Shown here: positions 22,682 through 31,200 of the stretch, piece by piece | Position numbering within the stretch: position 1 is the stretch's first letter | How the letters are laid out: every line of letters begins with the position of its first letter | From: Bacteroidales bacterium | Lineage (GTDB): Bacteria > Bacteroidota > Bacteroidia > Bacteroidales > WCHB1-69 | Reading direction: 5' to 3' | Length of the DNA stretch: 36,603 bases | Assembly (NCBI GenBank): GCA_017633255.1 | Contig: JAGBPS010000041.1 | Location: forward strand, 1 to 36,603 | Notes under the pieces: generated by a model | The model's database searches: none | Told to the model about the DNA's origin: nothing | What the model saw: the letters and a program-made list of their open reading frames with translations, nothing else | Translations under genes and position numbers: made by a program

Positions 22682-24583
22682 TTATTCTTTCATTTCTACT
22701 AAAGACGTAATTTCCTCATTTTTGTTGCCGAGATTTTTATTTTTTTTGAAAAAAGATACCACAGGCACCCTTTCCAGGTCAATGGTATAAAAGGCGCTGT
22801 CTATCTGTTTGAACAAACCCGTCCGGTTTCCAAACAAAATATAATAGTCACCTTCCAACTCATCCATCGAATGGACATCGGCACGAATAACTGACAATCG
22901 CAAATTTTCCCCTGACAGCATCTGGCAGAAAGCCTCACTTCCGTTAGTATATACCGACACAGTATCCGGCTCCATAGCATACATCAATGAGTCAAGACTT
23001 TGCATATCCAACGCCATACTGTCCACATATAACAGCAGGGAATCCATCTGTCTCTCTCTCTCAATATCCAGACTATCCTGAACCCCAGCCATATACTGCG
23101 CGAACCATTGCTCCGCCACTTTCGACGACTGGTTGTTGATATCCAACTCATAACGCTCCGCCGCATTGTGAATTCCGCCCGACACCTCATTAAAATAGCA
23201 CAGGGTCAAAGGCCGATTGAAAATGACATGCCGCAACGGCAGAGCAGCCAGAAATATGGCCAACACCACAATCACCGAATTGGTGTATCGGTCATCTACC
23301 TTCCGTAACACCGCCTCATAACCCAATGCGGCCATCATCACCAGCAAAGGCAGCATCATGAAAATCACCGTGCATACAATGTCCGACCCCATATACTTGG
23401 ACGAAAACGACCACAACAAATACGAGATAGTAAAGGTCAGCGCAAAAATCGTAAACAGCGAGAACTCCTTCAATATGGTTCTGAAAAACACCACACAAAG
23501 CAGCAAACCCAGAATCACCACAAAAGGAGTGGTAATAAAGACATATTTCGTGACATAATTGGTCGGAGGCTGCGCTATACTGATAGTTTTTCCTTCGAAA
23601 AACTGTGGAAGCTGTTGCGACGTAGCCACAAACATCTGCATGAATTTGTCACCGCCCCGTAAATCCTGTATCTGGAAGCCCGGTGAAAGAATCAGATTCA
23701 TCAAAACCACTAACAAGGAAGTTGCCCCGACAATCATAATCAGCGTCAGCAACGACACCCAGTACTGTCCGGTGAAAAACTTCTTCATGGGATTTTTCAC
23801 CACATAATAAATGATGGCAAAGAAGAAGAATAGCTCACACAATGCAAAACCGCTCAGCGAAGTAGTGGTGGCCACCAGCATGCCCAGGAAAATCCCTGCC
23901 ACCCGAATCCAACGAATCAGAGGGAAATCATAACAGAACTGCCAAATTTGGAACAAGGTGAAGAAGAACGCCAGCGCGAAAAGGGTATCGTTGAAATTGC
24001 CGAAGGTGTAACCCAGAAAACGTGGCGTGCAGAACATCAGCAGCGAACAGAAGAACGCACTGCGCCAACTGACATTTTTCGCCAGGAAGAAACCGCTCAC
24101 CACTATCAGCAACCAGCCCAACAGGGCCGACAAACGATGCTTCAGTCTGAAAATGTTCTTGAAACCCAAAGAATGCGCCACCGACACCAGCATAATATCC
24201 GCCATCTGTCCTTTGGTAACATATTGAGGCATAGTGGTAAAGGTCTTGTCACCAGTCTGATAGTACTTGTACACCGCCTCCGAATACTCGTTCTGCTGCC
24301 ACTCGCGGGTGGAGACACCCACATTCCGGCTGAAATAAGGCATCAGGAACAACAAAGCCAGTATCAGAATAAAAAAAGCGTATTTGAAACCATCGTCCTT
24401 GCTTTTGATGGCAAGGGACAGGAATTGTTTCTTGATATCATATCGAACTTTGGGGCGCCGGATATTCACAAAGCGGAATTCCATCGGCTCCTCCTCAAAA
24501 ATATGATAGGGATAGAACCAATGGAAGATCTCGCTCATCAGAACTCTGACCTTCTTCCACCAAATTTCCAGTTTATCACTCAT
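22682..24583 (-). CDS. GT-C-like polytopic membrane protein (glycosyltransferase family 39-like)
   Basis: A 633-residue inner-membrane protein. A cytoplasmic N-terminus of about 68 residues is followed by roughly ten membrane segments (about 68-84, 142-165, 172-190, 195-217, 227-262, 275-300, 350-372, 380-400, 405-428 and 437-455). The large soluble C-terminal part (460-633) faces the periplasm and contains YFNEVSGGIHNAAERYELD, a pattern seen in Bacteroidota GT39-like proteins. The first periplasmic loop (STREWQQNEYSEAV) sits where GT-C enzymes hold their acidic catalytic residues, but no canonical pair is certain. Its ATG overlaps the clpC stop region by 8 bases, so translation is probably coupled. 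Sugar donor and acceptor are unknown. Confidence 0.65.
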   Translation of the reverse strand: MSDKLEIWWKKVRVLMSEIFHWFYPYHIFEEEPMEFRFVNIRRPKVRYDIKKQFLSLAIKSKDDGFKYAFFILILALLFLMPYFSRNVGVSTREWQQNEYSEAVYKYYQTGDKTFTTMPQYVTKGQMADIMLVSVAHSLGFKNIFRLKHRLSALLGWLLIVVSGFFLAKNVSWRSAFFCSLLMFCTPRFLGYTFGNFNDTLFALAFFFTLFQIWQFCYDFPLIRWIRVAGIFLGMLVATTTSLSGFALCELFFFFAIIYYVVKNPMKKFFTGQYWVSLLTLIMIVGATSLLVVLMNLILSPGFQIQDLRGGDKFMQMFVATSQQLPQFFEGKTISIAQPPTNYVTKYVFITTPFVVILGLLLCVVFFRTILKEFSLFTIFALTFTISYLLWSFSSKYMGSDIVCTVIFMMLPLLVMMAALGYEAVLRKVDDRYTNSVIVVLAIFLAALPLRHVIFNRPLTLCYFNEVSGGIHNAAERYELDINNQSSKVAEQWFAQYMAGVQDSLDIERERQMDSLLLYVDSMALDMQSLDSLMYAMEPDTVSVYTNGSEAFCQMLSGENLRLSVIRADVHSMDELEGDYYILFGNRTGLFKQIDSAFYTIDLERVPVVSFFKKNKNLGNKNEEITSLVEMKE

Positions 24584-27089
24584 TTATCTTCGTCACTTTC
24601 ATTTCTTCGGTCACATCATCATAATCCAGCAGGACTCTTGTCCCCTCGGGGAAGGACTGGATCAGGATTTCCTCTGCCAGCACGTCCTCCACATGTTTCT
24701 GGATGGCACGTTTCAGCGGACGGGCGCCAAAGTTGGCATCCCAGCCCTGATCGGCCAGTATCTCCTTGGCTTTATTGGTCACCTCAGCCTCCAATCCCAT
24801 CACACGTACTCTATCCAAAACTTTGGCCAATTCAATATCAATAATTTTGATAATATCCTGTTTCTCAAGACTGTTGAAATAGATAATATCGTCAATACGG
24901 TTCAGGAATTCCGGCGCAAAGTTTCTCTTCAAAGCATTCTCCAGGATTCCCTGAGCCACCTTGTCTTTCGCCGCATCAGTAGCGGAAGTACTGAAACCGA
25001 CTCCCGTTCCGAAATCCTTCAGCTCACGGGAACCGATATTGGAAGTCATGATAATGATGGTGTTTCTGAAATCCACCTTACGTCCGATACCATCAGTCAG
25101 CTGACCATCATCAAACACCTGTAACAAAACATTATAAATATCGTGATGTGCTTTTTCAATTTCATCCAACAAGACAATCGAATAGGGTTTGCGGCGGATT
25201 TTCTCAGTCAGCTGTCCACCCTCTTCGTAACCCACATAACCCGGAGGCGCACCTATCAGTCGGGAAACTGTATGTTTCTCCATGTATTCACTCATATCGA
25301 TACGAACGATAGAATCCTGTGAATCAAAAAGATATTCAGCCAACACCTTAGCCAGATAAGTTTTACCCACACCCGTCGGTCCCAGGAAAATGAAGGTTCC
25401 GATAGGCTTGTTCGGGTCTTTCAAACCCGCACGATTACGGCGTATAGCCTTGGCAATCTTGACGATAGCGTTATCCTGACCGATGACTTTGCCTTGCAAC
25501 TCGTCAGACATTTTCATCAGACGCTCGCCCTCGTTCTTGGCAATACGTTTCACCGGCACTCCTGTCATCATGGCAATCACCTCTGCGACATCCTCTTCGG
25601 TCACCTCGGGACGTTCCAGATCTTCCTTCTCTTCCCATTCTTTCTTCATTTCCGCCAAACGGATCTCCGCCTCCTTGATTTTGTCGCGGTAACCGGCGGC
25701 AGCATTGTATTGTTGGTCTCTGATGGCCTCCTGTTTCAGTTGTTCGTACTGTTCTATTTCTTTTTCCTGCTGAATCAGATCCTCCGGAACTTTGATATTG
25801 AGCAAATGCACACGTGACCCAACCTCATCCAAGGCGTCAATAGCTTTATCGGGCAGACAACGGTCTGTGATATAGCGAGTTGTCAAGCTAACGCAAGCAT
25901 TGATGGCTTCATCGGAATAACGCACCATGTGATGATCTTCATACTTGTCCTTGATGTTATTCAGAATCATCACCGTCTCTTCGGGGGTGGTCGGTTCCAT
26001 CATGATTTTCTGGAAACGGCGTTCCAAAGCACCGTCTTTCTCAATGTACTGGCGGTACTCGTCAAGGGTGGTGGCACCGATGCACTGCAGTTCACCACGG
26101 GCCAGGGCCGGCTTGAACATGTTGGAGGCATCCAGGCTGCCCGGTGAGCCGCCTGCCCCTACCATCGTATGCAACTCATCGATGAAGAGGATAATATTCG
26201 GATTTTTCTCCAGTTCGGTGAGGATAGTTTTAATACGTTCCTCAAACTGTCCACGATATTTAGTGCCGGCTACAAGCGAAGCCATATCGAGGCTCACCAC
26301 CCGCTTGCCATGCAGGGTTCTGGACACCTTGCCCTGAACAATACGCATAGCCAAACCCTCAGCCACTGCCGACTTACCCACACCTGGTTCACCTATCAGC
26401 ACAGGATTGTTTTTCTTACGGCGGCTCAGAATCTGGGCGATACGCTCCAGTTCCTTCTCACGTCCCACAATCGGGTCCAGTTTGCCCTCTTGGGCATATT
26501 TGGTCAGGTCTTTGCCGAAGCTGTCCAGCATCGGGGTAGCCGATGCCTTCGCCCCCTTTGTGGAGCGGGTGCTGCTACGGCGGTCATCGTCATCGTCGTA
26601 TTCGTCTGTACCCGCCGACATGGAATCCTCCTCACGTTTCGCCTCGTGCCGCAATTCCGACACCAGCGAGTCGTAGGACATACCCGCACGTTTCAGCAAC
26701 ATTTTCACCACACTATTGGCATCGTTGCCATTGTCGCGCATCACCGCCAGCAAAAAATGCTGCGCTTCCACGATCTCACTACGCAATTCGCGTGCCAGCA
26801 GGAAAGAACGGCGCAGGGTGTTTTCCGCCTGAATATCCAACTTGATATTTTCTGCGGACACATCGCTTTTATATTCGTTATTCTCCAGCATCTCCTCCAG
26901 CTTGGTACGCACACTGACTTTGTTAATCTTAAATATATCAAACAGTTGCTGCATCTCGGAGTACTGGTCATACTTCAACAGGGCCACCATGATATGCTCC
27001 ACACCCACAGACTGGGAACGGTAGTTGACGGCCAGTTTCTTCGCCTCCTCAATGGCATATTTCAACTCATCAGAATACTTTATGTCCAT
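24576..27089 (-). CDS. clpC: ATP-dependent Clp protease ATP-binding subunit ClpC
   Basis: An 837-residue Hsp100 unfoldase. ATG 27089 is chosen: it lies about 16 nt after a -7 box and gives the family start [10 protein letters not shown], while in-frame ATG 27125 is upstream of the box. Two Clp-N repeats (1-150) are followed by an acidic DDDDDRRSS linker (164-172). D1 has GEPGVGKS (233-240) and LFIDELH (301-307). A short ClpC-type middle domain with a UVR-like coiled segment (435-490) precedes D2, which has GPTGVGKT (570-577) and [10 protein letters not shown]. The tripeptide VGF (697-699) is the ClpP-docking loop, so it should feed ClpP and is not a ClpB disaggregase. Confidence 0.93.
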   Translation of the reverse strand: MDIKYSDELKYAIEEAKKLAVNYRSQSVGVEHIMVALLKYDQYSEMQQLFDIFKINKVSVRTKLEEMLENNEYKSDVSAENIKLDIQAENTLRRSFLLARELRSEIVEAQHFLLAVMRDNGNDANSVVKMLLKRAGMSYDSLVSELRHEAKREEDSMSAGTDEYDDDDDRRSSTRSTKGAKASATPMLDSFGKDLTKYAQEGKLDPIVGREKELERIAQILSRRKKNNPVLIGEPGVGKSAVAEGLAMRIVQGKVSRTLHGKRVVSLDMASLVAGTKYRGQFEERIKTILTELEKNPNIILFIDELHTMVGAGGSPGSLDASNMFKPALARGELQCIGATTLDEYRQYIEKDGALERRFQKIMMEPTTPEETVMILNNIKDKYEDHHMVRYSDEAINACVSLTTRYITDRCLPDKAIDALDEVGSRVHLLNIKVPEDLIQQEKEIEQYEQLKQEAIRDQQYNAAAGYRDKIKEAEIRLAEMKKEWEEKEDLERPEVTEEDVAEVIAMMTGVPVKRIAKNEGERLMKMSDELQGKVIGQDNAIVKIAKAIRRNRAGLKDPNKPIGTFIFLGPTGVGKTYLAKVLAEYLFDSQDSIVRIDMSEYMEKHTVSRLIGAPPGYVGYEEGGQLTEKIRRKPYSIVLLDEIEKAHHDIYNVLLQVFDDGQLTDGIGRKVDFRNTIIIMTSNIGSRELKDFGTGVGFSTSATDAAKDKVAQGILENALKRNFAPEFLNRIDDIIYFNSLEKQDIIKIIDIELAKVLDRVRVMGLEAEVTNKAKEILADQGWDANFGARPLKRAIQKHVEDVLAEEILIQSFPEGTRVLLDYDDVTEEMKVTKINE

Positions 27090-27104
27090 AGTACTAAATT
27101 TTTG

Positions 27105-27112
27105 CAAAGATA
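27105..27112 (-). promoter_or_regulatory. -7 box (TATCTTTG) for clpC
   Basis: On the minus strand AATTTTG precedes TATCTTTG, which is followed by CA. It lies 16 bases before ATG 27089 and decides the clpC start. The same TTTTGTATCTTTGCA string occurs before rsfS. No CIRCE- or HrcA-type repeat is seen. Confidence 0.6.
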
Positions 27113-27153
27113 CAAAATTTTTCAATTTGCCAATTAGTTAATGTGCCAAATAT

Positions 27154-27233
27154 GGGGAGTCTCGCACTGTAGTGCTCGAGGAGAGCTGGACTTTGTCCAG
27201 AAGGGGAGTCTCGTGCTACGCACTCGAGGGGAG
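27154..27233. repeat. two tandem hairpin units between clpC and the WbqC gene
   Basis: GGGGAGTCTCG occurs at 27154-27164 and 27203-27213 (period 49), each time followed by a small hairpin and CTCGAGG. The hairpin arms differ (GCACT/AGTGC against GTGC/GCAC) but stay complementary. A CTGGAC-TTT-GTCCAG hairpin (27186-27200) lies between them. Confidence 0.75.
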
Positions 27234-27257
27234 TTTTGCTGAGCTCAAGAGAAGCAT

Positions 27258-27333
27258 TTGCCCTGACGATGCGTGCGAGGGCAAGGCCGACGGTTGGGGG
27301 GAGCGGGCATGTGCGGTGGCACTTACCGTCGGC
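27258..27333. repeat. GC-rich stems between clpC and the WbqC gene
   Basis: TTGCCCT (27258-27264) pairs with AGGGCAA (27278-27284). GCCGACGGT (27286-27294) pairs with ACCGTCGGC (27325-27333). Both are perfect. The stretch is much richer in G and C than other gaps in the window. Confidence 0.7.
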
Positions 27334-27344
27334 TTGATCTTTTG

Positions 27345-27372
27345 CCGACTTTTCCATCAAAGGAAAAGTCGG
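27345..27372. repeat. 11-bp perfect stem-loop
   Basis: CCGACTTTTCC pairs with GGAAAAGTCGG around ATCAAA. A further partial copy of the right arm (AAAAGTCGGAAAAG) follows at 27379-27391. Confidence 0.85.
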
Positions 27373-27398
27373 AAGAAAAAAGTCGGAAAAGATCTTTG

Positions 27399-27424
27399 CA
27401 TACTTTCCTTCTTTGGAAAGTATG
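27399..27424. repeat. 10-bp perfect stem-loop before the WbqC promoter
   Basis: CATACTTTCC pairs with GGAAAGTATG around TTCTTT and ends 11 bases before the -7 box at 27436, so it covers the usual -33 region. Confidence 0.85.
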
Positions 27425-27435
27425 AAGAAAAACGT

Positions 27436-27443
27436 TATCTTTG
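27436..27443 (+). promoter_or_regulatory. -7 box (TATCTTTG) for the WbqC-family gene
   Basis: TATCTTTG followed by CC lies 18 bases before ATG 27462. It excludes the in-frame ATG at 27441, which overlaps the box. Confidence 0.55.
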
Positions 27444-27461
27444 CCGATTCAAATTTTTACA

Positions 27462-28073
27462 ATGAAAAACACTCTCCTTTCCACCGCTTACCTCCCCCCT
27501 GTCGAATACATTTTGAAATGTATGCAAGGTCCAGTGACACTGGAGGTTTGCGAGCATTATATCAAACAAACATACCGCAACCGCGCCCTTATTGCCACGG
27601 CCAATGGGGTACAGACACTGTCCATTCCTGTAGTGCATGTCTCTTCCAAAATGCCCATTTTGGATGTCCGCATCGACTATGCCACAGCTTGGCAGCGACT
27701 ACACTGGAAGACCTTGGACACCGCCTATAACAGCAGTCCGTATTTTCTTTATTTTCAAGATTATATCAGACCATTTTACGAAAAAAAATTCGAATTTCTC
27801 TTTGATTTCAATCTGGAGCTGATGCAGGTCATTCTGAAACTTTTCGGGAAAGACTTGCAACCCCAACGCACCAGCGAATTTATTGCCGATTACAGCGACA
27901 ATGAAAACATAGATGACCTGCGCAACGCCATCCATCCCAAACGCTGTCGTGAGGCCGGGTACCCGTTTCCCCACCCCACTTACACCCAAATTTTCGAGGA
28001 TCGCATCGGCTTCGTGCCCAACCTCTCCATCGTGGATTATCTGTTTAATGAAGGAAACAGATTAATGTGCTAA
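27462..28073 (+). CDS. WbqC family protein
   Basis: A 203-residue cytoplasmic protein of the WbqC-like family. Recognisable segments are LLSTAYLPPVEYI (5-17), the YRNRALIATANGVQTLSIPV strand pair, DYATAWQRLHWKTLDTAYNSSPYF (about 71-94) and the PYPHPTYTQIFEDRIGF-like C-terminus. Family members occur in O-antigen clusters and widely as single genes in Bacteroidota; the biochemical function is not established, though aminotransferase-like or sugar-modifying roles have been proposed. The last codons (…LMC, stop) are formed by the ATTAATGTGCTAA unit of repeat block E, so the C-terminus may be a recent change. Confidence 0.82.
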   Translation: MKNTLLSTAYLPPVEYILKCMQGPVTLEVCEHYIKQTYRNRALIATANGVQTLSIPVVHVSSKMPILDVRIDYATAWQRLHWKTLDTAYNSSPYFLYFQDYIRPFYEKKFEFLFDFNLELMQVILKLFGKDLQPQRTSEFIADYSDNENIDDLRNAIHPKRCREAGYPFPHPTYTQIFEDRIGFVPNLSIVDYLFNEGNRLMC

Positions 28074-28190
28074 TGAGACAATGTGCTAATTAATTGGGTT
28101 AGAAGGTTAGAAGATTACAGGATTATGGATTATGGATTATGGATTTTGAATTTTGAATTCTGAACTTTGAATTCTATTTAATGTGCCAAC
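28061..28190 (+). repeat. modular intergenic repeat block E
   Basis: Order on the plus strand: ATTAATGTGCTAA twice, GGGTTAGAAGGTTAGAAG, ATTACAGG plus three GGATTAT units, then TTGAATTTTGAATTCTGAAC units. This is the same module order as block F (32831-33019) read on the opposite strand. Confidence 0.9.
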
Positions 28191-28199
28191 CATAAACTA

Positions 28200-28227
28200 G
28201 TAGAGACGCGATTAATCGCGTCTCTAC
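28200..28227. repeat. 28-bp perfect palindrome
   Basis: GTAGAGACGCGATT followed by its exact reverse complement, with no loop. It lies between two convergent genes. Confidence 0.95.
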
Positions 28228-28256
28228 CGATAACAAAATTGAATTTTTTCATTTGC

Positions 28257-28280
28257 AGAGACGCAAGGCCTTGCGTCTCT
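28257..28280. repeat. 24-bp perfect palindrome
   Basis: AGAGACGCAAGG followed by its exact reverse complement. The outer AGAGACGC/GCGTCTCT arms are shared with the palindrome 29 bases upstream; only the centre differs. It ends nine bases before the stop of the T9SS gene. Confidence 0.95.
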
Positions 28281-28289
28281 TCAAACGCA

Positions 28290-31200
28290 TTACTTCTTCA
28301 CAATCTTCTGGGTGGTTATGCCATTGTCTGTATGGATGCGGACGAAATAGATGCCGTTAGCATACTGGCTCAATGACAAAGTCATAACATTCTCAGTTGG
28401 AATAACGCTGTTCAACAGTTGGCCGCTCATGGAGAACAACTCTACAGTTCTAGCGTTCAGTCCGGACAGGTCGAGGGTCACATCGCTGGTGGTCGGGTTG
28501 GGATAGATGCTCACCTGCTGTTGTGCATCCTGAATTCCACAGCAGATTACGACATAATAACTTTCCTCTGCAATATCGCTATTCGTCATACCGTCTTTCA
28601 CTGCGTATGCTTTAACCACTTGGTCACCATCAGAATAGTCATGCAATACAAATGGTTCCGTATAAACAGCATTCTCTATAACAGTATTAAAAGACCCATC
28701 AATGTGGGAATGTCTTTCAACTGAATAATATATAGCAGCATTTTCCGTAGCACAGTCTATGCTAACTGTAACAGTATTACAAAACGATTCAATCACTTCA
28801 TCGTATGTTACAGAATCTGCTGTAATTACCGGCATAGCTACCTGCTCCATCGTCTGGATAGTGAAGTCATTGTCATCGCGAGGATATAATCTCACCTCAC
28901 CATCACGGATGGCCACAAAGCCCGTAACATTTCCCATATCACCCTGTTCGGGAGCATTGGTAATAGAATTGAAATTGTCATAATATACCATCGTGTCGGT
29001 ACCATTGACAAATTTTCCATTATCAAGGAAAGTCACATTCTGAACCGTTACAAGACGACACTCGTATGTGCTATATTGGGATACTAAAGTCGGGATGGTT
29101 GCCACGATAGGTGTCACGGCACCAGTATTGCCGGAGGCTTCTGCCGTATTACGCGCAGGCACCATCTCTGCCATACCGTGATACAATGAATATGACCCAA
29201 AAACGCCACCACTAATCACATCACCTTCATTATATGTAGTGGTAATGACAGGGTTGCTGTTGTCATAAATCATCAGGGCAGCGGAGGCGTCTTCCACGAT
29301 CATATATCTGCCACTACGGAACACGAAAGTTACATCACCTGCAATTTTATACACAGTATTATTGGTTTCCGTGTTGGCAGCCTTGAAAGCGGCTATATTA
29401 GGCACTTCGGGCGGGAAGTTGTAAGTAGCTGCTGCTACAAAACTCGGGGTCATACCGGTTTTCCATGCCTTTGCCTTCAAAGTTGTTGTACTGCTAATGT
29501 TAATAGGAACTGTGTACACTGTTGAGTTTTCATCTGGGTCAGTGCCATCGGTAGTATAACGGATAACGGCATCGGCAGTAGCGCAGGTAATGGTTGCGTC
29601 AATAGCATTATAGTAAGTGCCACCGTTCGGGGCGATAACAGGCGTTTCTACCACATTCGCCACCACGCCAGGAACGCCAAACACCACCACACTGTCAATC
29701 AACAGCTTGCTTGTACCTGAAGGAGCTGTTTCCGGCAAAACAACAGCGAATTTCAGACGGACAAAATCATATTCACCTGTCTCGCTCACATTGAAGCGAT
29801 AATTATGTCTGCCACCAGTAGCAATGGTATAAAGAGAGTCTCCCACGTAGGTATTACCACCGTCAATAGAGTATGAAACATTCAATTTCAGACCATTGGG
29901 TGACTTGGCATCAAAAGTAACATAGGTTACATTACGGATGTCGAAGTTGGTAAAGGTATAACCCAAGGTGTTAGGGGCACTGGTGTACCAGCGCATCTGC
30001 ATGGACTGAGCGCCACAAATATGATCGTTAGTGGCGGGAGTGCCATACACAGTACCCCATTGCTGACCTTCAGCGCCAGTATAAACAATATTAGCATTCT
30101 GATAATAGGTCGCAGCCACAAATCCTTCTCCAGCCTCAAAACCAGTGGAATACATGATGGTATCAATATCAGGAACGACAGGAGCCACCACGGTATAAGT
30201 AGCAGTAGTGATCTCGCTGGCACCCCAACCTTCATAAAAGGCGTATGCCTTGACAACATATTCACCCGGAACATTCAAGATAATGGGCTGTTGATAAACT
30301 GGAGAATACACATCCGGATCAGTACCATCAAGGGTATAAGAGATGCCGGCGCCCTGAACATCGTCGGACATTACCACTGTGATAACAGTGTCAGTGGTGC
30401 CGCTGGCAGGTGTAATCACCGGTGCTGGCAGTTGAGCGGTAGCCACCAGGTCAATCTGCGCACTCAAAGTGCCGCTGCTGACCGTCACCATACCGAAAGC
30501 AGGACCAAATCCGGCGTAGGTAATGGTGAATGAAGTATTACCCACATTGGCAGGGAAAGAGGTTGCTGACAACTGGAAATCATTATTGTTACAGCTGATA
30601 GTGATAGGTTCAGTCAGTGAAGCGCTATAAATATTCACGGTGCTTGTCAAGTTGTTGGGACCAAAAGCGAGGCTTGTGGGATCAACCGTCAATGTGGGAC
30701 CACTAACGATGGTATAAGCGGCTTCAGCCACCGGACTGTCTTCCCATGAAACATTATTCATAAAAGCTTTTGCTTTGACTGTGCGGGAAGAATTCAAGGT
30801 AAACGGACCCTCATACAAGGTAGAGGTAGCACTTGGTTCTTCTCCATAGATGGTATAACGAATCTCAGCGCCAGGAGTAGCGCAGGTCATTGTAACCACC
30901 ACGCTGTCAGCGTAAGTGCCAGCATCCGGACTAATCAGAGGAGTTGCGGCAACAGGGGCAGTGACAATGAAAGTGACAGTTTGGCTAACCGCAGGGGTCA
31001 AAGGCTGCATGGTCATATCCACCAAAGAAGCAGTAACCGTGTGAGTACCAGCGGGAAGTGGGGAGAAAGTCTGTGCCAGGAATAATGCCAAAATTTGATC
31101 GTTCATATACATTGGATTATTCATTCCCATTGTGGTAAGCAGTTCGCCTTCAAGTTTTAACCAACCTTCAGTACCCAAGGTGAAATTCTGGATATCAATG

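Noticed and set aside
26169..27137. 322-codon open frame on the plus strand
   Set aside because: It is fully antisense to clpC, whose motifs are complete. The His/Gln/Thr-rich translation is typical of an antisense shadow.
27094..27465. small open frames between clpC and the WbqC gene (27094-27360 minus, 27172-27465 plus)
   Set aside because: They lie in the hairpin cluster and overlap promoters. Their translations have no protein-like pattern.
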